Shown here one piece after another: positions 7,861 to 16,726 of a stretch of DNA of 64,000 bases. Position 1 is the stretch's first letter, and every line of letters starts with the position of its first letter. The position numbers and the translations under genes are program-made. The notes beneath the pieces were generated by a model. It was not told the origin of the DNA. It ran no database searches and saw only the letters and a list, made by a program, of their open reading frames with translations. Source of the DNA: Pseudotabrizicola sp. (lineage in GTDB: Bacteria > Pseudomonadota > Alphaproteobacteria > Rhodobacterales > Rhodobacteraceae); the NCBI RefSeq assembly GCF_030684215.1, contig NZ_JAUXOV010000021.1:51439-115438 (forward strand). Reading direction: 5' to 3'.

Positions 7861-8763
7861 TCATGCGCTCACCATCTCCTGCCGGACCTGCTCCAACAGG
7901 CGCTTGGCCTCTGACCCCTGGATCTTCTGGATGTCATCTTGATATTTCAGGATCGCACCAAGCGTATCGGCAATCACCTCAGGCGACAGCGCGATCACAT
8001 CCAGCGCCAGCAGGCACTTGGCCCAGTCGATGGTTTCAGCCACACCGGGGCGCTTGAACAGATCTTCACGCCGCAAGCGCTGGACAAAGCCCACAATCTC
8101 GCGGCTCAGCACCTCTTGCGCTTCGGGAGCGCGGGCGTTCAAAATCTGCAACTCGCGGTCAAATCCGGGGTAATCCACCCAATGATACAGGCACCGGCGT
8201 TTAAGCGCGTCATGCACCTCGCGCGTGCGGTTCGAGGTCAGGATCACGATCGGCGGCTCTGGCGCGCGGATGGTGCCAAGCTCGGGGATCGTCACTTGGG
8301 CATCCGACAACGCTTCCAGCAGAAACGCCTCAAACGGCTCATCCGTGCGGTCGATCTCGTCGATCAGCAACACCGGCGCGCCGCCCGGCTGCGGGCGCAT
8401 CGCCGCCAACAGCGGGCGCTCGATCAGGAATTCTTCGGTGAACAGATCAGCCTTGGCCGTGCCGCCCCCGGTGGTCTCCGCAGCCCGGATCGCCACCATC
8501 TGCGCGGCAAAATTCCACTCTGCCACCGCCGAGGCTGCATCCAGCCCCTCATAGCATTGCAACCGGATCAGCCGCCGACCCAGCGCTTGTGCAAGCGTCT
8601 TGGCGATCTCGGTCTTGCCAACCCCGGCCTCGCCCTCAAGAAACAGCGGCCGCCCCAGCTTCAGCGACAAGAATACCACCGTAGCCAAAGCGCGGCTGGC
8701 CACATAGCCTTGCTGCGCCAACATGCTTTCGGTTGCTTCAATCGTGGACGGAACGGGTATCAC
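7861..8763 (-). CDS. coxD: CoxD-like MoxR-type AAA+ ATPase
   Basis: The preferred start is GTG 8763-8761, which lies 7 nt after AGGGGAGG on the minus strand and gives 300 residues beginning IPVPSTIEATESML. The frame could extend to ATG 8790 or 8829 but without a ribosome-binding site. Visible motifs are Walker A GEAGVGKTE (44-52), Walker B VLLIDEIDRTDEPFEAFLLE, sensor 1 ILTSNRTREVHDALKRR and the C-terminal LSPEVIADTLGAILKYQDD. MoxR ATPases act as chaperones with VWA partners, here the adjacent CoxE. In CO dehydrogenase systems CoxD is needed for active-site assembly. A dispersed intergenic motif occupies the region upstream of the start. Confidence 0.9.
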   Translation of the reverse strand: MIPVPSTIEATESMLAQQGYVASRALATVVFLSLKLGRPLFLEGEAGVGKTEIAKTLAQALGRRLIRLQCYEGLDAASAVAEWNFAAQMVAIRAAETTGGGTAKADLFTEEFLIERPLLAAMRPQPGGAPVLLIDEIDRTDEPFEAFLLEALSDAQVTIPELGTIRAPEPPIVILTSNRTREVHDALKRRCLYHWVDYPGFDRELQILNARAPEAQEVLSREIVGFVQRLRREDLFKRPGVAETIDWAKCLLALDVIALSPEVIADTLGAILKYQDDIQKIQGSEAKRLLEQVRQEMVSA

Positions 8764-8860
8764 ACAGCATCCTCCCCTGAACCCGGCCATGCTGGTCACA
8801 AGGTCTGGCAGGGTCAAGCCATCAACCACGCGGCTACGACCAAGGGACTAGCCCCTGCGG

Positions 8861-8893
8861 GATTGCTGCTTTCCAAATACTCCCGCCGGAGGC
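8861..8893 (-). repeat. dispersed intergenic motif, copy A
   Basis: On the minus strand the sequence contains GGCGGGAGTATTTGGAAAG, matching the core of three other intergenic copies in this window (20245-20270, 38297-38325, 63712-63738). It lies between the end of the glycosyltransferase fusion gene and the coxD start. Confidence 0.55.
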
Positions 8894-8921
8894 GTCCGCC
8901 GCACACCACAGGCACCCGGCT

Positions 8922-11144
8922 TCAAAGTCCAAGCATCCCCTGCCGGATAAACCTGTTGTCGCCCCGCACCAACACCCAGCGCCCCAGTTTGCGCGCCAGC
9001 CCCGGCCGCCCGCGGTCCAGCGCGCGTTTGAACAGCTCGCGCTGATAGCGCGGAAACGTCTTGCGGGCGCGCAAAGTGCGGTAGAACTCACCCTCGGTCA
9101 GCGTACCATTCAGCGCAGCCAGCGTGATCGGGGCCAAGATCCCCATCTGTTGCAGGCTCGACCCCAAGCGATGCCCCAACAGCGGCGTGCGCAGCTTTAC
9201 CACATTCGCGCCGGTGAAACGGTCGGCGTGGCCGGTATCCAGCGGCTCGTAGGGATCATACAGCATGAACACCCGCCCCGCCGCCTGGCTGGCCTGTGAC
9301 GCATCGCCGTAGGGGCCGGAATAATCGCGACCCCAAGCGGTGTGATAGCGCGTCTCCCACGGGACCAGCGCCTTATCCAGCGTGGATTGCGGGGAAATCG
9401 CAACCACATCTGCCCCCGGACAGGCGGCGACAAAAGCGCAGGCGGCATAGCCCCCCATCGACGCGCCATAGAACACCACCCGCTTGAATTTCTTGAAAAA
9501 TCCACTGTCGCGCAGATCGTCAAACTGCTGCCAGACCCACGGATCACGATACCATGTCCAGCCGTTCGCCATCACCCCCAGCATAGACCAGCCCTGCTTT
9601 TCGATGAAGGCAAAACCCCATGGCCTGCGATCCTCGCGCTTGCCCATGGCGATATCAAGGTTGTCAAAGGTCACGACCAGCGTGTCTGACCGCTGCATGA
9701 ACAGAAACGAATGCTCTGGGCTTTCGCGGTAAAATCCGTCGCGACCGGCAAGGGTTGTGGCGATTTCGGCCCAGCTTCCCTTATCGCCCGCCTTGGCAAC
9801 CGGCGTTTTTGAGACCACCTGCGGCCCGGCCCGAAACAGCGCACGGGTGATGGTCACACCATCAGCTTCACGCGTGGTGATGGTGTCACAACTGCCGTAG
9901 GTGTTCAGCAACGGATAGGCGCCTGATCCCTTGCGGATATCGGTAATCATGAGCGTCTGAGCGTGCAGTGATACCTTAAGAACATCGCCCAAATGCTTGA
10001 TCTTGTTTACATCCCCAAAGCCAGACAGATTGGCGATCACATCCACGGGCCGCAAATACTGCACACTTGCGATGCGCGATATCTTCGCCTCCGGCACGCC
10101 ATGCGACGTCAGATAGCCGACATAGGGCGCGATCCAAGGCGATGGCGCGTCTGGCCAATTGCCCTTGTGATCAAGGTCGATCAGGTGAATGTCACAGTCC
10201 CATTTGTGCCAAGCGGCCAAGGCCAGAGACTGCGCATTGCCGCCAAGATCAGCAAAACTTTGCAGGTCGGCCACATCCAGACGGTCGACCAGCCCGGCAT
10301 CAAACACACGCTTGCCCCGCCCTTTGATCGGGGCGGCCTCTGCCGAAATCTCATGCAGCTTCAGCAGCTTGTCGAGGTAACTTCCCACAGGCGGCACCCC
10401 ATGGTGGCGCAGGCCCAATTCGCGCTTGTTTGACGCCCAAAGATGCAGCGCGGTGGTGCGTGGGGTGATCATCGCCTCGGCCACCGCAGCCGGGCGCAGG
10501 AATTTCAGTCGGTCGGGAAACGTCACCGGATAAAATGCATCCAGCGGCTGCACCTCGCCCACAAGCCCAAGTTGGTGGGTGAAATGCGTGACCATCATCG
10601 GCCCCCAGACCCCCCAAGGCTGCTGGCTGACATGCACTGGGGTGCCCGCTGCCGCTGCCGCGCGATACTCAACCTGCAGCTTTTCCTTCACAAAGGGCGC
10701 AATGCCGTAAACGTCCGATGTATACTCCAGCATCGCGCGCAGCAGCGGACCGTCCGCAGGCAGGCCCAGCACAGCATTGTTCACCCGCGTTTCACCCGGC
10801 AATTCAAACCCCAGAACATGATCGCTGTCATAGTCCATCGGGCGCAGGCAGTAGACATCGGTATCTACCCAGATCATGCCGGGATTTTGCGCAATCATAT
10901 GCAGGCGGAACAAGTCGGCAAACAGCGCGAAGCTGTCTTTTTTTTCATATTTCAAGAAGTTGTCGGTATCGAGCACCTCGCGCCCGTCGCGGTAGATCAC
11001 GCCTTGGGGCACGTTGGGGATCGGGGCATATGAAAACAGGGTGATTTTCTGGCCGCGATCGACAAAGGACTTCAGGCAAAGCTGCTCCATCCACGACAGG
11101 CTGCCGCCGATCCACAGCGTGCCGACTTCCCTGACCCTGACCAT
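8922..11144 (-). CDS. glycosyltransferase / alpha-beta-hydrolase-like fusion protein
   Basis: The start chosen is ATG 11144 (740 residues), where similarity to glycosyltransferases begins; the frame is open to 11351. Residues 1-260 look like a GT32-type sugar transferase: GTLWIGGSLSWMEQLCLKSF, then WVDTDVYCLRPMD with the DxD metal-binding pair at 94-96. Residues about 280-445 are an unrecognised middle region (FADLGGNAQSLALAAWHKWD), perhaps Rossmann-like. Residues about 475-740 contain a hydrolase-like nucleophile elbow GASMGGYAA (Ser562), a possible acid in LYDPYEP (Asp630) and a possible base in LLGHRLG (His658). The C-terminal domain is homologous to the separate protein at 14713-15714. 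It is divergent from two GT2 genes, suggesting a shared surface-glycan task. Substrates are unknown. Confidence 0.72.
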   Translation of the reverse strand: MVRVREVGTLWIGGSLSWMEQLCLKSFVDRGQKITLFSYAPIPNVPQGVIYRDGREVLDTDNFLKYEKKDSFALFADLFRLHMIAQNPGMIWVDTDVYCLRPMDYDSDHVLGFELPGETRVNNAVLGLPADGPLLRAMLEYTSDVYGIAPFVKEKLQVEYRAAAAAGTPVHVSQQPWGVWGPMMVTHFTHQLGLVGEVQPLDAFYPVTFPDRLKFLRPAAVAEAMITPRTTALHLWASNKRELGLRHHGVPPVGSYLDKLLKLHEISAEAAPIKGRGKRVFDAGLVDRLDVADLQSFADLGGNAQSLALAAWHKWDCDIHLIDLDHKGNWPDAPSPWIAPYVGYLTSHGVPEAKISRIASVQYLRPVDVIANLSGFGDVNKIKHLGDVLKVSLHAQTLMITDIRKGSGAYPLLNTYGSCDTITTREADGVTITRALFRAGPQVVSKTPVAKAGDKGSWAEIATTLAGRDGFYRESPEHSFLFMQRSDTLVVTFDNLDIAMGKREDRRPWGFAFIEKQGWSMLGVMANGWTWYRDPWVWQQFDDLRDSGFFKKFKRVVFYGASMGGYAACAFVAACPGADVVAISPQSTLDKALVPWETRYHTAWGRDYSGPYGDASQASQAAGRVFMLYDPYEPLDTGHADRFTGANVVKLRTPLLGHRLGSSLQQMGILAPITLAALNGTLTEGEFYRTLRARKTFPRYQRELFKRALDRGRPGLARKLGRWVLVRGDNRFIRQGMLGL

Positions 11145-11329
11145 GCCTGCAAACAACCCCTGAAAGACCACACATTGTTGGCCATAAAGAAACAGTCTGG
11201 CGAAATTACGGCGCTTTGCCAAGGGAATGGCACAATTTATCCGGCCTTTGCTTTGCCGCACAAAGGCAGCCGTGCTATGCCAGTCCACAATCGCGGCAAC
11301 AGACCGCAGGCAGTAAAAGGTGAGCGGGC

Positions 11330-13597
11330 ATGGCGGGCAGCCCTTTGGCAACAGCGGATGTGTTTCACCGCACCCTGATGGCGCGCGATTTGGGCCGAGA
11401 CGGGCTGACGCGGGCCTTGGATTGTGTGCAAACCCCGGATGGCCGGGTGTTCACGACCTTTGGCACCGGGACGAGCCCGGCGGCGTTCTTGCCCGATGGC
11501 GCGTCCGGTTGCGCCACCCCGCTGGAGTTGCGCGAGATTTCCGGCGGCGCAATGGTGGTGACGGATGGCCCCGGCCCGCTGGCCCTGTCCAACGGCGCGC
11601 GGCTGGATCTGTCGCCCATCCCGGCAGAACCAGAGCTGTTTGCCGGGCTGAACACGATTTTCGGCTTTCGCATCGACGAGACGCCGACCCAGGTGGCCGA
11701 GGGGCTCATCTATCACGCCCTGCATCACGGGTTGCACGCAGCGCTGATCGTCAACCGTCTGCCCGATGGCGCGGATTTCGCCCGCGCCTTGCGAAAGGCA
11801 CTTGGCAAGACCCGGCTGACGGTTGTGGTGCTGGACAGCCCTATCCCCTTGGGCAAGCCGGACGAAGGCCCGGTTAACCACCCTTGGTTTGCCCCGGACG
11901 CGCCGGGCAAAGACCGGATGGAGGCCCCCGCCCCAGACCCGTGGCGCTCAGCCCTGTCCGAGCAGATCCTGTTTGAAGCATTGAAATGGCGGTTTCTGTC
12001 GCAGGCCCGCGCCGTGCTGACGCTGGATGTGACCGATATTCTGGCCCCGGATGCGCCAAACCCCTTTGATCAGTGCCAGATGGCCAAGCATGGCGTGATC
12101 CTGCTGGTCGGTCGGCGGATATATCCGTGGCGCGTGCGACCAAAGGGCGAGCCGCGCTTTGGCGACCACATCTGCCGCCAGTTTGATGCACGGCGCGGCA
12201 TTGCCCGTTGGGGGGTAGCCCCGGCAAAGGCAGGTCTGGAAAATACATGGCGCATGGTGCGCGTGGCCTTTGCCAAGCCCGACACCGCCCAAGCCGTGCC
12301 GTTCCTGCGCGCCATGTCGATCCGGGTGCCGGGGCGGCAGGCGGGAGAACTGGCGCCCAAAACCTCGCTGATCGAAGATCCGGGTTTGTTGGCCATGGCG
12401 GAGACCTATTTCGCCCATAAACCCGTGCGTGCGCCCACATCTACCCCGCGCGCTGCCCCGCAAGCGGCGGCGAAAGCAGGGCGCACCGCGATTGTGACCA
12501 CCATGAAGAACGAAGGCCCGTTCATTCTGGAATGGATCGCCTATCACCGCGCCATCGGGGTCGATGATTTCCTTGTCTATACAAATGATTGCACAGATGG
12601 CACCGACACCATGCTGGAGCTGTTGCAGGCCAAGGGTCTATGCCAGCACCGCGTTAACCCTTGGGTGCCGGGGGGCGAGTTAAAGCCGCAGCATGCAGCC
12701 TTGCAGGCAGCGGAATCTGAACCCGTGATGCAAAATTGCGGCTGGGGCATCTGCATGGATGTGGATGAATTCATTAACATCAAGATCGGCGATGGAACAC
12801 TGCACGCGCTGTATACCGCGATGGAAGATGCCAATATGATCAGCCTGACATGGCGGCTGATCGGCAATTCTGACGTGGCCCCCTATCTGGACCGTTTTTT
12901 GCTGGAGCAGTTCACCGATTGCGCCCCCGAGGTGATCCGCAAACCGCATCAGGCATGGGGTTTCAAGACGCTGTTTCGCAATATCGACATCTACAAGAAG
13001 CTGGGGGTTCATCGGCCCAAGGGGTTGAAACCCGACCTGTGGGATCAGGTGAAATGGCTGAACGGGTCGGGCCGTCCGATGCCAAAGGAACTGTTTCGCA
13101 ACGGCTGGCGGTCCACACTGGAGACCTATGGCTATGACTGGGTGCAACTGAACCACTACGCCGTGCGCTCGGCCGAAAGCTTTCTGGTCAAGCGTGACCG
13201 GGGCCGGGTCAACCATGTCGACCGCGACCAAGGACTGAACTACTGGTTTCGCATGAACCACAATTCCGACCGCGACACCTCTATTCAGCGGATGATCCCA
13301 GCGGTGCAGGCTGAATATGACCGCCTGCTGTCCGACCCCGAGATCAGGGCCGCGCATGATCATTCCGTGGCCTGCCACCGCGCCAAGATCGCCGAATTGT
13401 TGCAGACCGAAAACTACCGCAATTTCTTTGCCGAACTGACGGGTGAGCGGATGCAAAAACTGTGCCGCTTGCAGCATCACTTTGGATCAGCGGTGTTTTC
13501 CGCAGGCCCCGGCGTGATCCCGCCCGATCTGCACAGCCGCGATCTGCGGCCCGATTTCTTCTTTACCGTGGAGCATAGCGGAGAGGCCGAGCATTGA
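11330..13597 (+). CDS. family 2 glycosyltransferase with long N-terminal extension
   Basis: The 755-residue product starts at ATG 11330, divergent from the fusion gene. Residues 1-380 have no motif I recognise. From about 385 a GT2-type (Glyco_tranf_2_4) domain begins with IVTTMKNEGPFILEWIAYHR and YTNDCTDGTD, and the acidic metal-binding motif is CMDVDEFINIK (about 475-485). The C-terminal part contains NHYAVRSAESFLVKRDRG. The next gene encodes a shorter paralogue with the same motifs and overlaps this one by 4 bp (TTGA). Such proteins are common in marine Rhodobacteraceae near polysaccharide loci; acceptor and donor are unknown. Confidence 0.82.
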   Translation: MAGSPLATADVFHRTLMARDLGRDGLTRALDCVQTPDGRVFTTFGTGTSPAAFLPDGASGCATPLELREISGGAMVVTDGPGPLALSNGARLDLSPIPAEPELFAGLNTIFGFRIDETPTQVAEGLIYHALHHGLHAALIVNRLPDGADFARALRKALGKTRLTVVVLDSPIPLGKPDEGPVNHPWFAPDAPGKDRMEAPAPDPWRSALSEQILFEALKWRFLSQARAVLTLDVTDILAPDAPNPFDQCQMAKHGVILLVGRRIYPWRVRPKGEPRFGDHICRQFDARRGIARWGVAPAKAGLENTWRMVRVAFAKPDTAQAVPFLRAMSIRVPGRQAGELAPKTSLIEDPGLLAMAETYFAHKPVRAPTSTPRAAPQAAAKAGRTAIVTTMKNEGPFILEWIAYHRAIGVDDFLVYTNDCTDGTDTMLELLQAKGLCQHRVNPWVPGGELKPQHAALQAAESEPVMQNCGWGICMDVDEFINIKIGDGTLHALYTAMEDANMISLTWRLIGNSDVAPYLDRFLLEQFTDCAPEVIRKPHQAWGFKTLFRNIDIYKKLGVHRPKGLKPDLWDQVKWLNGSGRPMPKELFRNGWRSTLETYGYDWVQLNHYAVRSAESFLVKRDRGRVNHVDRDQGLNYWFRMNHNSDRDTSIQRMIPAVQAEYDRLLSDPEIRAAHDHSVACHRAKIAELLQTENYRNFFAELTGERMQKLCRLQHHFGSAVFSAGPGVIPPDLHSRDLRPDFFFTVEHSGEAEH

Positions 13598-14547
13598 GCG
13601 GCTTCACCGTCATCACCACGATGAAAAACGAAGGCGCGTTTGTGCTGGAATGGGTGGCGCATCACAAGGCGCTTGGGTTTGACCAAATACTGATCTGCAC
13701 CAATGATTGCGCCGACCACACCCGCCGCATGGCGATGCGCCTGCACGCGCTTGGTCTGGCGGTGCATCACCCGACAAAGCCATGGGCAGCCACCTCGATA
13801 CAGCGCTCGGCGTTGAAACAGGCCACGCGCCATGACATCGTGCGGCAGGCAGACTGGATCTGGGTCTGCGATGCGGATGAATTCCTGACGATCCGGCTGG
13901 GGGATGGCAGCGTACAAGCACTTGCCGCAGCCGCAACACCGCAGGCCGAGGTGATTCCTGTGCCATGGCGCATCTTTGGCCCCGATGGGCGTCACACCTA
14001 TGAAGACCAGCCCGTCACCCAGCAGTTTCACCGCTCCGAAAGCGCCGACGGCCCCGGCTACGCTTACGCCAAATCGCTATTCCGGGGATTGGCAAATGTG
14101 GGCCGCATTGGCATCCATGCCCCCATCGCGCGCACAGATCTGGGCCGCGACCTGCGGCGCGAAGAGGCCGGGGGCCGCCCTTGGCGCGCGCAGCCCCACA
14201 CGATGTTTGTGGCGGCTGATTACAGCGTGGCGCAGGTCAACCACTACGCCTTGCGCAGCACCGAAAGCTTTCTGGTCAAGCGCGACCGCGGCCGGGTCAA
14301 TCATGTCGGGCAGGACATGGGACGCGACTATTGGGACAGGTTCAATCTGGCGAAACAGCCCTGCGATGCGATCCGGCGCTATGATGATCGGGTACAAGAC
14401 TGGATGGCGCGTATGATGGCCGACCCAGATCTGGCCTTTATGCACAAAAAATCAGTGGCTTGGCACCGCGCACGAATTGCCGCACTTAGGGCAGAGCCGC
14501 ATCACGCAGCCCTTTGGGCGCAGCTCACCGGGCCTCAAACGCCCTGA
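13594..14547 (+). CDS. family 2 glycosyltransferase, short paralogue
   Basis: The start is TTG 13594, overlapping the upstream stop codon (TTGA), with GAGAGG upstream; 317 residues. It consists of the GT2 domain alone: FTVITTMKNEGAFVLEWVAH, CTNDCADHTRRM, and the DxD-type motif VCDADEFLTIRLGDG. Its C-terminal motif NHYALRSTESFLVKRDRG is almost identical to that of the preceding gene, so the pair arose by duplication, with the upstream copy carrying a 380-residue extension. Translational coupling suggests the two products act together, possibly as sequential transferases. Confidence 0.85.
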   Translation: MSGFTVITTMKNEGAFVLEWVAHHKALGFDQILICTNDCADHTRRMAMRLHALGLAVHHPTKPWAATSIQRSALKQATRHDIVRQADWIWVCDADEFLTIRLGDGSVQALAAAATPQAEVIPVPWRIFGPDGRHTYEDQPVTQQFHRSESADGPGYAYAKSLFRGLANVGRIGIHAPIARTDLGRDLRREEAGGRPWRAQPHTMFVAADYSVAQVNHYALRSTESFLVKRDRGRVNHVGQDMGRDYWDRFNLAKQPCDAIRRYDDRVQDWMARMMADPDLAFMHKKSVAWHRARIAALRAEPHHAALWAQLTGPQTP

Positions 14548-14712
14548 CACACCGCGGTCTGGCGCAAATTTGCCGATGCAAAAACGCGAATTAGCAAGAA
14601 ACAGTTTGTCGCGCCATCGGGTCTTGCCTCAAATCAGCCAAAGTCAGACACTAAAGGTTGTGGTCACAATGATAGTTCGGCGCGTTTTTTTTCGCCGGGA
14701 ACGGAGATGGTT
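14548..14712 (+). promoter_or_regulatory. intergenic region upstream of the hydrolase-like gene
   Basis: 165 bp of locally A+T-richer sequence after the GT2 pair. The ribosome-binding site CGGAG lies at 14702-14706 and decides for ATG 14713 rather than ATG 14707, which it abuts. I see no convincing terminator or operator. Confidence 0.35.
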
Positions 14713-15714
14713 ATGTCGGATACGCTCTCACCGCCCCAGACGGCGGATGTGGCTATAAAGGTGTCAGCAGACGCCGCGGCGACCAACACCTCCACACCTG
14801 TCACCCCAGCTGACGAAGACCGCGCAAACTGGCTGGCCCTGCTGGATCAGATCGGCGACGAGGCAGGGTATTTCGAACAACTCGGCAGCCAGCACTGGGC
14901 GTTCTTTCTGGACGAAGACCCGACCCTGCTGGTCACCTTTGAACAGGCCGACGATATTCGCGCCCGTCCGGGGCAGATGCCTTTGGGCCATGACATTGCC
15001 AAGGAAAAAGGCTGGTCGCACCTGTGCATCATCGCCGACGGCGACACCTATTATCGCGATCCTCGGGTTTATGGCTATTTCGACCGGCTGGTGGATGACG
15101 CGTTCTTTGAAGATTTCGACGCGGTTCTGTTCATGGGCGCAGGCGTGCAGGGCTATGCCGCCGCCGCGTTTTCGGTTGCGGCCCCCGGCGCCGCTGTCAT
15201 CGCCATTAGCCCTCGTGCAACGCTGTCGCCCGATTGGGCCAGCTGGGACAAGCGGTCGCTGAAATCGCGCAAGAAAGATTTCACCAGCCGTTATGGCTAT
15301 GCCCCCGACATGATCGATGGCGCGGGCCGGGTATTCATCCTGCACGATCCGGACGTGGCTGAAGACGCCATGCACGCCGCGCTGTTCCGGGGCGATCATG
15401 TGACTCATCTGCGCTGCCCGCGTCTGGCTGGGCGGGTAGACTGGGCACTGACCCACATGCAGGTGATGAGCCCGCTGGCCCAATCCGCGATTGATGGCAC
15501 GCTGACCCGCACCAGTTTTGCGCAGCTTTGGCGCGGACGCCGCAACTTTGGGCCCTATCTGCGTGCCCTGCTGACGCAAGCGCAGGCGCGCGGGCGGATT
15601 AAGATGGAAAAGGCGATCTGTCAGAATGTGGTGACCCGGCTGAACGCGCCGAAGTTCCGCAAACGTCTGGCTGATATTCTGGCCGCCGAAGTAGAAGCCT
15701 CGCTGAAAGACTAA
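14713..15714 (+). CDS. inactive-looking hydrolase-fold protein, paralogue of fusion C-domain
   Basis: The 333-residue product has a variable N-terminus of about 35 residues and then aligns over its length with the C-terminal domain of the glycosyltransferase fusion at 8922-11144. Shared blocks are LVTFEQADDIRAR versus LVTFDNLDIAM, YYRDPRVYGYFD versus WYRDPWVWQQFD, and AVIAISPRATL versus DVVAISPQSTL. The apparent catalytic residues are gone: the elbow GASMGGY is GAGVQGY (142-148, Ser to Gly) and the LLGHRLG histidine aligns with Gly240. A substrate-binding or regulatory role is therefore more likely than hydrolysis. Similar proteins may be listed under misleading names in databases; I assign no function. 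Confidence 0.72.
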   Translation: MSDTLSPPQTADVAIKVSADAAATNTSTPVTPADEDRANWLALLDQIGDEAGYFEQLGSQHWAFFLDEDPTLLVTFEQADDIRARPGQMPLGHDIAKEKGWSHLCIIADGDTYYRDPRVYGYFDRLVDDAFFEDFDAVLFMGAGVQGYAAAAFSVAAPGAAVIAISPRATLSPDWASWDKRSLKSRKKDFTSRYGYAPDMIDGAGRVFILHDPDVAEDAMHAALFRGDHVTHLRCPRLAGRVDWALTHMQVMSPLAQSAIDGTLTRTSFAQLWRGRRNFGPYLRALLTQAQARGRIKMEKAICQNVVTRLNAPKFRKRLADILAAEVEASLKD

Positions 15715-15723
15715 GCCGCGCGC

Positions 15724-16131
15724 TCAGCCTTCGACCCCGGCCGCCAAGGTCCAAAGATCAGCGGCCCGCACCACTGTCAGACGGGCCTTGCAGCCCAAAA
15801 CCAACAGCGGCTCTGCCGATCCGCCGCGCATCTGAAAGCCTTCAGCGGTGCAAGAGTTGTCGCGGAATGTGATCCAGGCCCGCTGCGCGTCGCGCAAGGC
15901 AACTTCGGCACCGCGCTGACTGGCCATCAACTCGGCATCCATCCGCCGCATGGCGTTGCGCGCCTGCCCGTAAGCGGCGTTCAGATCCTTGTCAGCCGCT
16001 TCGAACTCCAGCGCGGCGCAGGCGTTCATATCGCGTTGGGTCATGGCATTGTTGCAATCAAGCGACTGCGCCTGCCCCACGCTGGCAAAGCCTGCAACGG
16101 AGGCAATCACTGAAAGCACCAAAACCCGCAT
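15724..16131 (-). CDS. LprI-like (DUF1311) secreted protein
   Basis: The 135-residue product has a signal peptide (MRVLVLSVIASVAGFASVGQAQS) and the DUF1311/LprI pattern: LDCNNAMTQRDMNACAALEF, then WITFRDNSCTAEGFQMRGGS and VLGCKARLTVVRAADL, with five or more cysteines likely disulfide-bonded in the periplasm. AGGAG lies 8 nt before ATG 16131. The family is named after a mycobacterial lysozyme inhibitor, but most members have no tested function. It is convergent with the hydrolase-like gene with only a 9-bp gap. Confidence 0.82.
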   Translation of the reverse strand: MRVLVLSVIASVAGFASVGQAQSLDCNNAMTQRDMNACAALEFEAADKDLNAAYGQARNAMRRMDAELMASQRGAEVALRDAQRAWITFRDNSCTAEGFQMRGGSAEPLLVLGCKARLTVVRAADLWTLAAGVEG

Positions 16132-16158
16132 CAGAACACTCCTGCGCCGCTTTGCGGC

Positions 16159-16641
16159 TTAGTTTGCGAAAACCGTCACTTCGGGCAATGCGGTGAGCGA
16201 CAGGCCAAGCGCCATATAGGCCGCCAGCGACAATTGCGCCGCCCCTTGCCCCGGCAACAGATCAACCGCGACCGACTGGCCCGAGGCCGTGACCACGCGC
16301 CCCTTGCCGGGTGCCGTCACCAAGGCACTGCGCAGCCAGATCCCCGGCTCTGCAGGACTGCCAAGGCTGACCGTGACCTTGCCAAGCTCGCGCTCACCGC
16401 TGGCTGCGGGTGCGGCAAGCGCGGCCTGCTTTTGCGCGGCCGTGGTGGTATCCAGCGCGGCGGCAGTGTTGCCACCCGCACCAAGTACCGGGGCCGGGGC
16501 TGCGGCGACAGGCTCTGACGCATCTGAGGCGTCAGGTGCGGCAGTGGCGGCTGTGGCGGCTGTGGCCGGTTTCAATCTATCCAGCACCGCACATCCAGAG
16601 GTGGCGGTCAGGGCGAGGGTCAGGGCAATCAATATACGCAT
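16159..16641 (-). CDS. predicted lipoprotein, function unknown
   Basis: The start ATG 16641 gives 160 residues beginning MRILIALTLALTATSGCAVL, a lipoprotein signal with the acylated Cys at 17. An Ala/Thr/Pro-rich linker of about 70 residues follows. A conserved-looking C-terminal domain (ELGKVTVSLGSPAEPGIWLR onward) has a beta-rich appearance. It lies 28 bp upstream of the LprI-like gene on the same strand and 85 bp from the divergent moaA start. No specific role can be assigned. Confidence 0.65.
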   Translation of the reverse strand: MRILIALTLALTATSGCAVLDRLKPATAATAATAAPDASDASEPVAAAPAPVLGAGGNTAAALDTTTAAQKQAALAAPAASGERELGKVTVSLGSPAEPGIWLRSALVTAPGKGRVVTASGQSVAVDLLPGQGAAQLSLAAYMALGLSLTALPEVTVFAN

Positions 16642-16726
16642 GATCCGACGATAGTATGCCCCCGACCCGCCCGCAATGGCCCGATCACCGCTTGCCACAG
16701 CATCGGCGGGCTCTTACCTTTACCAA

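Noticed and set aside
6612..8057. 481-residue plus-strand open frame opposite coxE and coxD
   Set aside because: Shadow of two clearly recognised genes; no start signal.
14713..15714. Reading this protein as a phosphoadenosine-phosphosulfate reductase or an active hydrolase
   Set aside because: No reductase signature is visible, and the Ser and His positions of the homologous hydrolase-like domain are not conserved.
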